Origin: Rhizobium sophoriradicis
GTDB taxonomy: Bacteria > Pseudomonadota > Alphaproteobacteria > Rhizobiales > Rhizobiaceae
NCBI RefSeq assembly: GCF_003939025.1
Contig: NZ_RQIH01000004.1
Location: forward strand, 62,001-126,000
Length of the DNA stretch: 64,000 nucleotides
Direction of reading: 5' to 3'
Part shown: positions 35,174 through 44,416 of the stretch, piece after piece
Layout: every line of letters starts with the position of its first letter
Position numbering within the stretch: position 1 is the stretch's first letter
Translations under genes and position numbers: made by a program
Notes under the pieces: model-generated
The model's database searches: none
What the model was told of the DNA's origin: nothing
The model's input: only the letters and a program-made list of their open reading frames with translations

Positions 35174-36196
35174 ATGAATTCGCGCTCTATCCTTACATCC
35201 ATGCTGCTTGCTGCTTCGGCGCTGATGTCGCCCGGCATCGCTGCCGCCGCAGAAATCAACCTTTACACGACGAGAGAACCGGCTCTGATCGCACCTCTTC
35301 TGGAGGCGTTCACCAAATCGACCGGTACGAAGGTCAATACCATTTTCCTGAAGGATGGCCTCGCAGAGCGTGTCGCCTTCGAGGGTGCCAGCTCGCCAGC
35401 CGACATCCTGATGGCCGTCGATGCCGGCAACCTCGTCGATCTGGTCGATAAAGGCGTAACGCAACCGGTCGAATCAGCTGTTCTGAAATCGGCTATCCCG
35501 GAGCAGCTGCGCGATGCCAAGGGCAACTGGTTTGCACTTTCGATGCGCGCCCGCGTGCTCTACGCGGCCAAGGATCTTGACATCAGTACATTCAACTACG
35601 AGGAGCTTGCCGATCCCAAGTGGAAGGGCAAGATCTGCATACGCTCGGGCCAACACCCCTATAATACGGCACTGTTTGCTGACTACATCGCCCACTACGG
35701 CGCGGCAGAAACCGAGAAATGGCTGAAGGGCGTCAAGGACAACCTCGGCCGTAAGGCAGCCGGCGGCGATCGCGATGCGGCCAAGGATATCCTCGGGGGT
35801 ATTTGCGATATCGGTATCGCCAACTCCTATTATGTTGGCCTGATGCGATCCGGCAAGGGTGGTGAAGAGCAGGTCAAATGGGGCGACGCCATTAAGGTCG
35901 TTCTGCCGACCTTCAAGAACGGCGGGACGCAAGTGAATATCAGCGGTGCGGCAATCGCCAAGCATTCACCGAACAAGGCTGAAGCCGTCAAACTTCTCGA
36001 ATATCTCGTCTCTGACGAAGCGCAGAAGATCTATGCCGAAGCCAATTACGAATATCCTGTGAAGGCGGGCGTCGCTGCCGATCCGATCATCGCATCCTTT
36101 GGCGAACTGAAGATAGACAGCAAGCCCTTGTCCGAGATCGTCAGCCATCGCAAGCAGGCGAGCGAACTCGTGGACAAGGTCGGCTTCGACAACTAA
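35174..36196 (+). CDS. ABC transporter iron(III)-binding periplasmic protein (FbpA type)
   Basis: A 340-residue exported protein. Signal is residues 1 to about 26 (MLLAASALMSPGIAAAAE). The mature part begins INLYTTREPALIAPLLEAF. The Tyr pair in ANSYYVGLM is the iron-ligating YY of FbpA-type ferric-binding proteins, and KICIRSGQHPYNTALFADY is the conserved ferric-SBP core. GCGGAGGGACAC precedes the ATG at 35174. It delivers Fe(III) to the permease encoded after a stable hairpin. Confidence 0.9.
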   Translation: MNSRSILTSMLLAASALMSPGIAAAAEINLYTTREPALIAPLLEAFTKSTGTKVNTIFLKDGLAERVAFEGASSPADILMAVDAGNLVDLVDKGVTQPVESAVLKSAIPEQLRDAKGNWFALSMRARVLYAAKDLDISTFNYEELADPKWKGKICIRSGQHPYNTALFADYIAHYGAAETEKWLKGVKDNLGRKAAGGDRDAAKDILGGICDIGIANSYYVGLMRSGKGGEEQVKWGDAIKVVLPTFKNGGTQVNISGAAIAKHSPNKAEAVKLLEYLVSDEAQKIYAEANYEYPVKAGVAADPIIASFGELKIDSKPLSEIVSHRKQASELVDKVGFDN

Positions 36197-36201
36197 AGAA
36201 C

Positions 36202-36232
36202 AAGGAAGGCGCCGATCAAAGGCGCCTTCCTT
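36202..36232 (+). terminator. Strong hairpin between binding protein and permease genes
   Basis: A 12-bp perfect inverted repeat: AAGGAAGGCGCC (36202-36213), loop GATCAAA, GGCGCCTTCCTT (36221-36232). It begins 5 bp after the binding-protein stop and ends 7 bp before the permease ATG. Only a short pyrimidine-rich tail follows, so partial termination or 3'-end protection of the binding-protein mRNA is more likely than full termination. This would give more binding protein than permease. Confidence 0.7.
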
Positions 36233-36239
36233 CCCGAGA

Positions 36240-37910
36240 ATGGATCGAGTGATGTTTCCCAGCCAGGCGCCCGCCCGCTCTGCAAAGCGCCCTGGCAGCG
36301 CATGGCTGGCAATTGCCGCTACGATCGCCCTCATTGCCATTCTGCCGATCGGGGGATTGCTTTTCGAAGCCTCGAAGGGCTCGGCGGGTCTTTGGGGGCA
36401 TCTTTTCTCGACCGTCCTTCCCGTCGCGCTTGTCGACACCGTCATCCTCCTTGCCGGCGTCGGGGTCATCACTGCTGTGGTCGGCACGACGACGGCATGG
36501 CTGGTGACGGCCTATGATTTTCCCGGCAGGCGTGCTCTGGAATGGATGCTGCTTCTGCCGCTTGCCGTTCCGACCTACATCGTCGCCTATGCCTATCTGG
36601 ATATACTGCATCCGATCGGTCCGGTGCAGGATGCCGTGCGCTGGCTGCTCGGCTACGAGAGCCCGCGCCAGTTTCGCCTTCCGGACGTCCGTTCCATGGC
36701 CGGCTGCATCCTGCTTCTCGGAATCGTGCTCTATCCCTATGTCTACATCCCAACCCGCGCGATGTTCCTCACCCAATCCGGTAATCTCGTCGATGCGGCC
36801 CGCACGCTGGGCACATCTCGCCGCGCGGTCTTCTGGCAGATCGCCCTGCCGCTCGCCCGCCCGGCCGTTGCCGTGGGTATCAGCCTTGCTCTGATGGAAA
36901 CCTTGAACGATATCGGCGCCGCCGAGTTCCTCGGTGTCCGGACGATCACCGTTTCCATCTACACGACCTGGATCACCCGCTCCGATTTGTCGGGAGCGGC
37001 GCAGATCGCCCTTGCCCTTCTTCTCATCGTCGTCGCGATTGTTGCGGTGGAGCGATGGGCGCGACGCAAGCAGCGCTACTCGATCGATGTTCGCCGGATG
37101 CGGCGTTTCCAGCCGCGGCGGGTGTCCTTGCCAAAAGGCATACTGCTATTTCTCGGCGGTCTTCTGCCGGTCATCCTCGGCTTCGCCGCGCCCGCGCTCT
37201 ATCTCCTGATCGAAGCGGCAAAACGCTATCGCTTCGCCGGCATATCCCCCCGCATCATCGATGAGGCCGTGAATACGCTGGTTATCGCTACTTTGGCGAC
37301 AACGGCGACCGTCATCCTTGGGCTTCTCGCTGCCTACGCGACCCGCCTGCGCCCGGGACAGCCGTCCTCCTGGCTCCTGCGCTGTTCGACAATGGGTTAC
37401 GCTGCTCCCGGGACCGTGGTCGCCATCGGCGTGCTAACCGTTCTTGCCGGGTTCGATCAGTTTATCGATCGCGCCGCGCTTTCCCTGTTTGGCGTGTCAA
37501 CTGGCCTGCTCCTTATGGGATCGGGCGCTGCCGTCATATATGCGCTTATCGTGCGGTTTCTGGCCATCTCCGCCGGCGGCATAGAAGCCGGTCTCTCGCG
37601 CATTTCCCTGTCGCTTGATCATGCTTCGCGTTCGCTGGGGCAGTCGACCGCAGGCACGCTGCGATACGTGCATTTGCCGCTCTCGAAGGCGGCAATCTCG
37701 GCTGCCGCCCTGCTGGTCTTCGTCGATTGTGTGAAAGAGTTGCCGGCGACGCTCCTCCTGCGGCCTCTCAATGTCGAGACTTTCGCAACCCATCTTTATG
37801 GCGAGGCTGCGAGAGGCACTTACGAAGAGGCCTCGATTGCCGCGCTCGCCATTGTGCTGATCGGCATTCTGCCGGCCATTCTGCTGTCGCGGATCGGACG
37901 CATCCGCTAG
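36240..37910 (+). CDS. ABC transporter permease, ferric iron type (FbpB, fused domains)
   Basis: A 556-residue inner-membrane protein with about 12 hydrophobic segments and two related permease halves. Each half has an EAA-like loop: AARTLGTSRRAVFWQIALPL in the first and ASRSLGQSTAGTLRYVHLPL in the second, as in Fe(III)-type FbpB. Start ATG 36240 or 36252. It completes the iron importer of 33995-37910. No Fur box was confirmed upstream of 33959. Confidence 0.88.
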   Translation: MDRVMFPSQAPARSAKRPGSAWLAIAATIALIAILPIGGLLFEASKGSAGLWGHLFSTVLPVALVDTVILLAGVGVITAVVGTTTAWLVTAYDFPGRRALEWMLLLPLAVPTYIVAYAYLDILHPIGPVQDAVRWLLGYESPRQFRLPDVRSMAGCILLLGIVLYPYVYIPTRAMFLTQSGNLVDAARTLGTSRRAVFWQIALPLARPAVAVGISLALMETLNDIGAAEFLGVRTITVSIYTTWITRSDLSGAAQIALALLLIVVAIVAVERWARRKQRYSIDVRRMRRFQPRRVSLPKGILLFLGGLLPVILGFAAPALYLLIEAAKRYRFAGISPRIIDEAVNTLVIATLATTATVILGLLAAYATRLRPGQPSSWLLRCSTMGYAAPGTVVAIGVLTVLAGFDQFIDRAALSLFGVSTGLLLMGSGAAVIYALIVRFLAISAGGIEAGLSRISLSLDHASRSLGQSTAGTLRYVHLPLSKAAISAAALLVFVDCVKELPATLLLRPLNVETFATHLYGEAARGTYEEASIAALAIVLIGILPAILLSRIGRIR

Positions 37911-38100
37911 CCGGCCGACCACGACCTTCAGGCAAAGCTCAGTCAGAACGACGGTCAGGGCGGCGGAAGATCGCTTCCGAGATTGATGAGACGTGCGCGA
38001 TTTCCAGAAATCGACGTCGCCGACTTGACGACTCCCGCCGTTTGCGAAATGCTAAGATGTCAGACCAATTTGACGACTGCCTAGAAGAAAATGGGGAACC

Positions 38101-38823
38101 ATGAAGGCAAATCGTAGCGACAGGCCGGTGATCCGGCCGCTTCCCGTCATGGATCGGGCGCGGCAGGTGACCGATGCCTTGGCGGATTATGTCGAAGAAG
38201 CGCGGCTGCAGGCGGGGGACCGGCTGCCGGCCGAGCGTGAACTGATGGCCGCACTTGCCGTCGGGCGTTCGACCATTCGCGAGGCGATCCGGCATTTCCA
38301 GGCGCTCGGCGTCATCGAGACGCGCAAGGGCAGCGGCACCTATCTGTTGAAGCCCGTTTCCAGGGCGACGATCCACATGCCGCTGTCTTTCGATGCGGCG
38401 CACCTGCGCGACGCGCTGCTGCAGACGCTGCAGGTTCGCCGTGGCATCGAATGCGAGGCGGGCATGGTAGCGGCGCGGCGGCGCACGGCCAAGGACCTCA
38501 TCGTCATCGAGGAAAAACTCAACGCGATGGAGCGGGTGCACCTGGAGAAGGGCACCTCGGGACCGGAGGATCTGGCCTTCCATCTCGCCGTCTACGACGC
38601 CACTCACAATCCGCTGTTTCGCCAGCTGCTCGAGCAGATGCGCGAAACCTTCGAGCGCTTCTGGGAGCATCCCTTCGACCGGCAGGATTTCGCCCGCCGG
38701 TCCTTTCCCTTTCACCGCACCCTTTTTAACGCCATTGCCGCCGGGGATGCCGAGGCGGCGCGGGCGGAAACATTGAAAATTCTCGACATCGTCGAAGAAG
38801 ACATCAAGGAAATGTCCAAATGA
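38101..38823 (+). CDS. GntR-family regulator, FadR subfamily
   Basis: A 240-residue regulator. An N-terminal winged helix (ADYVEEARLQAGDRLPAERE, then VGRSTIREAIRHFQALGVIE) is followed by a helical FCD effector domain (from about residue 95) whose metal-binding His/Asp residues show in EDLAFHLAVYDATHNPLF and PFHRTLFNAI. The stop overlaps the next gene's start (ATGA at 38820-38823), so it belongs to the operon with the PLP enzyme and probably senses its substrate. No operator dyad could be assigned. Confidence 0.92.
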   Translation: MKANRSDRPVIRPLPVMDRARQVTDALADYVEEARLQAGDRLPAERELMAALAVGRSTIREAIRHFQALGVIETRKGSGTYLLKPVSRATIHMPLSFDAAHLRDALLQTLQVRRGIECEAGMVAARRRTAKDLIVIEEKLNAMERVHLEKGTSGPEDLAFHLAVYDATHNPLFRQLLEQMRETFERFWEHPFDRQDFARRSFPFHRTLFNAIAAGDAEAARAETLKILDIVEEDIKEMSK

Positions 38824-39989
38824 GCAGTGGCGCAGACCCGTTCGATCTTGCCTCCCTCATCACAGCCCACGACGACGGCAATTTCGCCGACGCCGTCGTG
38901 CCGCCGATTTTCCAGACCTCGCTTTTCACCTTTTCCGATTATGACGAGATGATTACCGTCTATCGCGGCGAGAAGGTGCGGCCGACCTATACGCGCGGGC
39001 TGAACCCGACGGTGCGCGCTTTCGAGGAGATGCTGGCCAAGCTCGAGGGCGCGGAGGATGCGCTGGGTTTTGCGAGCGGCATGGCGGCGATCTCATCGGC
39101 GGTTTTGAGCTTCGTCGAGCCGGGCGATCGCATCGTCGCCGTCAAACATGTCTATCCCGATGCCTTCCGCCTGTTCGGCACCATCCTGAAGCGGATGAAG
39201 ATCGAGGTGACCTATGTCGACGGGCGCGACGAGGAGGCGGTCGCCGCGGCGTTGCCCGGTGCCAAACTCCTCTACCTGGAAAGCCCGACGAGCTGGGTGA
39301 TGGAGGCGCATGACGTCGGTGCGCTCGCAGCCCTTGCCAGGCGGCACGGCGTCCTCTCGATGATCGACAACAGCTGGGCAAGCCCGTTTTTCCAGCGGCC
39401 GCTGACGCTCGGCGTCGATCTCGTCATCCATTCGGCCTCGAAATATCTCGGTGGCCACAGCGATGTGGTGGCGGGCGTGGTCGCCGGTTCGAAGGAAATG
39501 ATCGCCCGCATCAAGGCCGAGGCCTATCCCTATCTCGGCGGCAAGCTTTCGCCCTTCGACGCCTGGCTGCTGATCCGCGGCCTGCGCACGCTGCCGCTGC
39601 GCATGAAGGCGCATGAGGCCTCGGCGCTGGAAATCGCCAGGCGCCTGCAGCGGCTCGAGGTGGTCGAGACGGTCTGCCATCCCGGGCTCGCCAACCGTCT
39701 GCCCGCCGGGCTCAAAGGCACCTCGGGCCTGTTTTCCTTCATCTTCCGCGAGGGCGTCGACATCCGCGCCTTCGCCGACCATCTCAAGCTCTTCAAATTG
39801 GGAGTAAGCTGGGGTGGGCATGAAAGCCTGATCGTACCGGGCGAGGTGGTGCTGCAACAGAAGGCACAGCCGAATTCCGCGCAAACCTTCGGCATCCATG
39901 CGCGATCCGTACGCCTCCATGTCGGCCTCGAAGGAACCGAGGCGCTGTGGAGAGACATCGAGGAGGCGCTGGCCGCCTCGGAATCCTGA
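38820..39989 (+). CDS. PLP-dependent Cys/Met metabolism enzyme (cystathionine lyase-like)
   Basis: A 389-residue fold type I enzyme of the MetC/MetB family. PLP lysine is in VIHSASKYLGGHSDVV. Other conserved segments are YTRGLNPTVRAFEEMLAKLE, ALGFASGMAAISSAVLSF and IDNSWASPFFQRPL. Reaction may be a beta- or gamma-elimination on a sulfur-containing or related amino acid. It overlaps the GntR gene by 4 bp and is followed 33 bp later by an ABC binding protein, so its substrate is probably brought in by that importer. Exact substrate unknown. Confidence 0.88.
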   Translation: MSSGADPFDLASLITAHDDGNFADAVVPPIFQTSLFTFSDYDEMITVYRGEKVRPTYTRGLNPTVRAFEEMLAKLEGAEDALGFASGMAAISSAVLSFVEPGDRIVAVKHVYPDAFRLFGTILKRMKIEVTYVDGRDEEAVAAALPGAKLLYLESPTSWVMEAHDVGALAALARRHGVLSMIDNSWASPFFQRPLTLGVDLVIHSASKYLGGHSDVVAGVVAGSKEMIARIKAEAYPYLGGKLSPFDAWLLIRGLRTLPLRMKAHEASALEIARRLQRLEVVETVCHPGLANRLPAGLKGTSGLFSFIFREGVDIRAFADHLKLFKLGVSWGGHESLIVPGEVVLQQKAQPNSAQTFGIHARSVRLHVGLEGTEALWRDIEEALAASES

Positions 39990-40022
39990 AACCCGAGAGA
40001 AACCGAAAAGGGGGAACTGAGC

Positions 40023-41282
40023 ATGAAAAAACTAATAATCTCGACGCTCTTCGCTTCGATGATGGCTGGCACGGCCTTTGCCGATACCACGCTGAAGCTC
40101 GTCGAAGTCATCACCAGCCCGGAGCGCACCGAAACGCTGAAATCGATTGTCGGCAAGTTCGAGGCCGCCAACCCCGGCACCAAGGTCGACATCATCTCGC
40201 TGCCCTGGAACGAAGCCTTCCAGAAGTTCGCGACCATGGTGTCGGCGGGCGACGTGCCCGATGTGATGGAGATGCCCGATACCTGGTTGTCGCTCTATGC
40301 CAATAACGGCATGCTCGAAAGCCTCGAGCCCTATCTCGAAAAGTGGGAGCACACCAAGGAGCTGACGCCGCGCGCCCTCGAACTCGGCCGCGACGTCAAG
40401 AATACCGCCTATATGCTGCCATACGGCTTCTATTTGAGGGCGATGTTCTACAACAAGAAGTTGCTCGCCGAAGCCGGCGTCGCCGAGCCGCCGAAGACGC
40501 TGGACGAATTCACTGCCGCTTCGGAAAAGGTCTCGAAGCTGCCGGGCAAATATGGCTACTGCATGCGCGGCGGGCCGGGCGGCCTCAACGGCTGGATGAT
40601 CTTTGCCGCCACGATGGCCGGCTCGAACAAGTACTTTAACGAGGACGGCACCTCAACGATGAACAGCCCCGGCTGGTCCAAGGGCATCGAATGGATGGTC
40701 GACCTCTACAAGAAAGGTTATGCGCCGAAGGACAGCGTCAACTGGGGCTTCAATGAAGTCGTCGCCGGCTTCTATTCCGGCACCTGCGCCTTCCTCGACC
40801 AGGATCCGGATGCGCTGATCGCCATCGCCGAGCGCATGAAGAAGGAGGATTTCGGCGTCGCGCCGCTGCCGAAGGGGCCCGACGGCAAGTCCTTCCCGAC
40901 CATCGGTTACGGCGGCTGGTCGATGTTTTCGACCAGCGCCAACAAGGATCTCTCCTGGAAGCTGATCGCCACCCTCGAGGGGCCGGAAGGCAATCTCGAA
41001 TGGAACAAGCGCATCGGCGCCCTGCCGGCCTATACGTCGGCCGAGAAGGATCCCTTCTACGCCGGTGATCAGTTCAAGGGCTGGTTCGAGGAACTGGCGG
41101 ACCCGAACACGGTGCCGACTGTGATGCCGACCTATCTCGAGGAATTCGCCTTCTTCAAGGATTCGCTGGCGATCAAGACCTCGCAGCAGGCCTTGCTCGG
41201 CGATATCTCGGCCAAGGATCTGGCGGACCAGTGGGCAGACTATCTGACCAAGGCGCAGCAGAAGTTTCTGAGTAAGAAGTAA
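40023..41282 (+). CDS. ABC transporter extracellular solute-binding protein (family 1)
   Basis: A 419-residue exported binding protein. Signal MKKLIISTLFASMMAGTAFA, then a family-1 plan: TLKSIVGKFEAANPGTKVDI, DVPDVMEMPDTWLSLYAN, LPYGFYLRAMFYNKKLLAEA, and SFPTIGYGGWSMFSTSANKD. GGGGGAACTGAGC precedes the ATG. Family 1 members mostly bind sugars or glycerophosphodiesters, but the GntR/PLP genes suggest an amino acid or amine derivative. A RIME-like repeat separates it from its permeases. Confidence 0.88.
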   Translation: MKKLIISTLFASMMAGTAFADTTLKLVEVITSPERTETLKSIVGKFEAANPGTKVDIISLPWNEAFQKFATMVSAGDVPDVMEMPDTWLSLYANNGMLESLEPYLEKWEHTKELTPRALELGRDVKNTAYMLPYGFYLRAMFYNKKLLAEAGVAEPPKTLDEFTAASEKVSKLPGKYGYCMRGGPGGLNGWMIFAATMAGSNKYFNEDGTSTMNSPGWSKGIEWMVDLYKKGYAPKDSVNWGFNEVVAGFYSGTCAFLDQDPDALIAIAERMKKEDFGVAPLPKGPDGKSFPTIGYGGWSMFSTSANKDLSWKLIATLEGPEGNLEWNKRIGALPAYTSAEKDPFYAGDQFKGWFEELADPNTVPTVMPTYLEEFAFFKDSLAIKTSQQALLGDISAKDLADQWADYLTKAQQKFLSKK

Positions 41283-41305
41283 AAGATAGGGGGCTTTGCG
41301 ATTGA

Positions 41306-41424
41306 AGCCCCTCATCCGCCTGCCGGCACCTTCTCCCCGCTGGGGAGAAGAGACTCGTGGCGGCGCCGCATTCCCCTTCTCCCCAGCGGGGAGAAGGTGG
41401 CCCGTAGGGTCGGATGAGGGGGCT
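41306..41424. repeat. RIME-like rhizobial intergenic palindromic element
   Basis: Outer inverted arms AGCCCCTCATCCG (41306-41318) and CGGATGAGGGGGCT (41411-41424) enclose two inner palindromes, CTTCTCCCC-GCT-GGGGAGAAG (41330-41350) and the CCCTTCTCCCC-AGC-GGGGAGAAGG copy near 41374-41397. This matches what I remember of the Rhizobium-specific intergenic mosaic element. It lies between the binding protein and first permease genes and could affect stability of the upstream message or separate their expression. Confidence 0.75.
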
Positions 41425-41487
41425 CCGGTCTCTCCATTCAGAAACATCACGATTTCGAACCGGTAAGACGATGGAAACTGCAATCCG

Positions 41488-42423
41488 ATGACCATTTCCG
41501 CCGATATGCTCGACATGCGTCGCGACCGCAGGCCGTGGCTGCGTCGTCTTGCCGATGCTTCGGAGCCCTATCTCTACAGCGCCCCGTCACTGATCCTGAT
41601 CATCGCGGTCATGCTGGTGCCGCTGACATTGGGTCTCTCCTACGCCTTTCGCGATATCCAGCTGCTCAATCCCTTTTCCGGCGGTTTCGTCGGGCTCGAT
41701 CATTTCCGCGAGCTTTCTACGGATGCCGCCTTCTACGGGGCGCTGAGGAACACGCTCTGGTGGACCGGCGCCTCCGTCGTCCTGCAGTTCGTCTTCGGGC
41801 TCATCCTGGCGCTGCTGCTCGACAAGCCGTTTAAGGGCCGGGCGATCGCCCAGGCGCTGGTCTTCCTGCCCTGGGCTGTGCCGTCCTTTCTCGCCGGCCT
41901 CAACTGGGCCTGGCTGTTCAATCCCGTCATCGGGCCGATTCCGCACTGGCTTTTTGCGCTCGGGCTGATGCATGAGCCGGGCAATATCCTTTCCGACCCC
42001 AACTATGCGATGTGGGGGCCGATCGTTGCCAATGTCTGGTGGGGCATTCCCTTCTTCGCCATCACGCTGCTGGCCGCCCTTCAGGCGATCCCGCGCGACC
42101 TTTACGAGGCGGCGTCGATCGACGGCGCCGGCTGGTTCCAGCGTTTCCGCTCGATCACCCTGCCGTTTCTGGCGCCGACCATCGCCATCACCGTGCTCCT
42201 GCGCACCGTCTGGATCTCCAATTTCGCCGATCTGATCGTCGTCATGACCAATGGCGGGCCGGCAGACCGCACGCAGATCGTCGCCAGCTATATCTTCACA
42301 ACGGCGTTCAAGCGGCTCGATTTCGGTTATGCCTCGGCGATCGCACTGGTGCTGCTGGCACTGCTCTTGACCTATTCGATGCTGATCATCCTGCTGCGGC
42401 AGACACTGCTGAACAAGGATTGA
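41488..42423 (+). CDS. ABC transporter permease, carbohydrate type (first)
   Basis: A 311-residue MalF/UgpA-like inner-membrane protein with about six hydrophobic segments. The EAA loop reads DLYEAASIDGAGWFQRFRSI. Start ATG 41488; later Mets at 41506 and 41515 are possible. It pairs with the permease at 42428 (4 bp apart) and the ATPase at 43263. It is separated from its binding protein by the RIME-like repeat. Confidence 0.9.
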   Translation: MTISADMLDMRRDRRPWLRRLADASEPYLYSAPSLILIIAVMLVPLTLGLSYAFRDIQLLNPFSGGFVGLDHFRELSTDAAFYGALRNTLWWTGASVVLQFVFGLILALLLDKPFKGRAIAQALVFLPWAVPSFLAGLNWAWLFNPVIGPIPHWLFALGLMHEPGNILSDPNYAMWGPIVANVWWGIPFFAITLLAALQAIPRDLYEAASIDGAGWFQRFRSITLPFLAPTIAITVLLRTVWISNFADLIVVMTNGGPADRTQIVASYIFTTAFKRLDFGYASAIALVLLALLLTYSMLIILLRQTLLNKD

Positions 42424-42427
42424 GCCG

Positions 42428-43258
42428 ATGAGACGATCCGCCGTTCCCACCATCGCGCACCGCCTGGCGATCCTCTGCTACATCGCCTTCGCGCTCTTTC
42501 CGCTGTTCTGGCTGCTGAAGGTCTCGGTCACGCCGAATGACCTGCTTTATAGCGAAGGCGTGCGCATGTGGCCGTCGCGCACGAGCTGGGATCACTATGC
42601 CTTCGTGCTGCAGCACAGCGCCTTTCCGACCTTCTTCAAGAACAGCCTGATCGTCTCGGCCTCGACGGCGGTAACGGTGACGGTCTGCGCCTCGCTCTCC
42701 GGCTATGCCCTGTCGCGCTTCAATTTCCGGGCGAAATACTGGATCGTCGCCTTGATGCTGCTCACCCAGATGTTCCCGCTAGTGATGCTAGTCGCGCCGA
42801 TCTTCAAGATTCTGTCGCCCTTACATCTGACCAACAGCCTGACCGGCCTCGTCATCGTCTACACCGCCTTCAACGTGCCTTTCGCCACCTTCCTGATGCA
42901 GTCCTTCTTCGACGGAATCCCCAAGGATTTGGAAGAGGCGGCGATGATCGACGGGGCGACGCAATTCACCGCCTTCCGGCAGATCATATTGCCGCTGACG
43001 CTGCCTGGCATCGCCGCCACCCTCGGCTTCGTCTTCACCGCCGCCTGGAGCGAGCTGCTCTTCGCGCTGATGCTGATCAACGGCAACGATGCAGCGACCT
43101 TTCCGGTCGGGCTTCTCACCTTCGTCTCGAAATTCTCGGTGGATTTCGGGCAGATGATGGCGGCGGGCGTCATGGCGCTCATTCCGGCCGGCCTCTTTTT
43201 CCTGCTCATCCAGCGTTATCTCGTCCAGGGCCTGACGGCCGGCGCGGTCAAGGGTTAA
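42428..43258 (+). CDS. ABC transporter permease, carbohydrate type (second)
   Basis: A 276-residue MalG/UgpE-like permease with six hydrophobic segments and the EAA loop PKDLEEAAMIDGATQFTAFR. The conserved start RLAILCYIAFALFPLFWLLK and the LTGLVIVYTAFNVPFATFLM stretch are typical. GATTGAGCCG is before the ATG. It is 4 bp from both neighbours, so the three genes from 41488 to 44321 form a tight unit. Confidence 0.9.
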   Translation: MRRSAVPTIAHRLAILCYIAFALFPLFWLLKVSVTPNDLLYSEGVRMWPSRTSWDHYAFVLQHSAFPTFFKNSLIVSASTAVTVTVCASLSGYALSRFNFRAKYWIVALMLLTQMFPLVMLVAPIFKILSPLHLTNSLTGLVIVYTAFNVPFATFLMQSFFDGIPKDLEEAAMIDGATQFTAFRQIILPLTLPGIAATLGFVFTAAWSELLFALMLINGNDAATFPVGLLTFVSKFSVDFGQMMAAGVMALIPAGLFFLLIQRYLVQGLTAGAVKG

Positions 43259-43262
43259 ACAA

Positions 43263-44321
43263 ATGGCATCGATCGATATCCAGAATATCCGCAAAGCCTA
43301 TGGCCATGTGCAGGTGCTGCACGGCGTCGACCTCGAAATCCGGGACGGCGAATTCGTCGTGCTGGTTGGCCCCTCCGGCTGCGGCAAGTCCACGCTCTTG
43401 CGCATGATTGCCGGGCTGGAGGATGTCACATCGGGTGAAATCCGTATTGCCGGCGCCAGAGTAAACGAGCGGCATCCGAAAGACCGCGACATCGCCATGG
43501 TCTTCCAGTCCTATGCGCTCTATCCGCATATGAATGTCGCCGGTAATATGAGCTACAGCCTGAGGCTGCGGAAGACGGCCAAGGAGAAGATCGCCAGTGC
43601 CGTCTCCGCAGCCGCCGCCAAGCTCGGCCTCGATCCGCTGCTCGAACGCAGGCCGAAGGCGCTTTCCGGCGGCCAGCGCCAGCGCGTCGCCATGGGCCGC
43701 GCCATTGTGCGCCAGCCGAAGGCATTTCTGTTCGACGAGCCGCTGTCCAACCTCGATGCGCGGCTGCGCGAACAGATGCGGGCCGAAATCAAGAAACTGC
43801 ACAGCGAGCTGAAGGCGACCTCGATCTATGTCACCCATGACCAGATCGAGGCGATGACGCTGGCGGACCGGATCGTCGCCATGCATGGCGGGGTCGTCCA
43901 GCAGGTCGGCAGCCCGTTGGAACTCTATGACCGCCCCGCCAATCTCTTCGTCGCCGGCTTCATCGGTTCGCCGGGGATGAATTTTCTCGACGCCACCTAT
44001 GAAGCAGGTGGTGTGAGGCTGAAGGACGGCACGGTCGTGCCGCTTGCAAAGCCGCTGCCGCTGGCGGATGGTGCCAAGGTGACGCTCGGCATCAGGCCGG
44101 AGCATGTGCCGATGACGAATGACGGCGCGGGGCTTGCCACCGACGTCGAGCTCGTCGAACCTACCGGCTTCGGCATTATCCTGCACCTTGCCCTGCACGG
44201 CCTGCCGTTCAAGATCTTCACATTGGACCGCGAGGCGCTGAAGGCAGGCCCGACGGTCAACGTGGCTTTTCCGCCCCAGTACCTGCATGTGTTCGATGCC
44301 GAAGGAAAGCGTGTCGGCTGA
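43263..44321 (+). CDS. ABC transporter ATP-binding protein (UgpC/MalK type)
   Basis: A 352-residue ATPase. Walker A GPSGCGKST, Q-loop VFQSYALYPHMNV, signature LSGGQRQRVAMGRAIVRQ, Walker B AFLFDEPLSNLDA and H-loop VTHDQIEAMTL are visible. The C-terminal OB-type regulatory domain has the IRPEHVPMTNDG segment. It starts 4 bp after the second permease and ends the importer operon. MsmK/UgpC-type ATPases are sometimes shared between importers. Confidence 0.92.
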   Translation: MASIDIQNIRKAYGHVQVLHGVDLEIRDGEFVVLVGPSGCGKSTLLRMIAGLEDVTSGEIRIAGARVNERHPKDRDIAMVFQSYALYPHMNVAGNMSYSLRLRKTAKEKIASAVSAAAAKLGLDPLLERRPKALSGGQRQRVAMGRAIVRQPKAFLFDEPLSNLDARLREQMRAEIKKLHSELKATSIYVTHDQIEAMTLADRIVAMHGGVVQQVGSPLELYDRPANLFVAGFIGSPGMNFLDATYEAGGVRLKDGTVVPLAKPLPLADGAKVTLGIRPEHVPMTNDGAGLATDVELVEPTGFGIILHLALHGLPFKIFTLDREALKAGPTVNVAFPPQYLHVFDAEGKRVG

Positions 44322-44416
44322 ACGGTCAATCCTCACCCGCTGCGGGCGGAAAAATCTTTTGCCGCGTCGGCCGTGCGGGCTATACCACTGGGGTGATCTC
44401 GCTGGATTGGATTGAT

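Noticed and set aside
37911..38100. GntR operator-like half site AGACCAATT near 38060
   Set aside because: Only one half of a FadR-type dyad is clear; not enough to call an operator.
41306..41424. CRISPR-like repeats
   Set aside because: Only two inner palindromes with different spacing; it fits a RIME-type mosaic element. No regular spacer array was found in the window.
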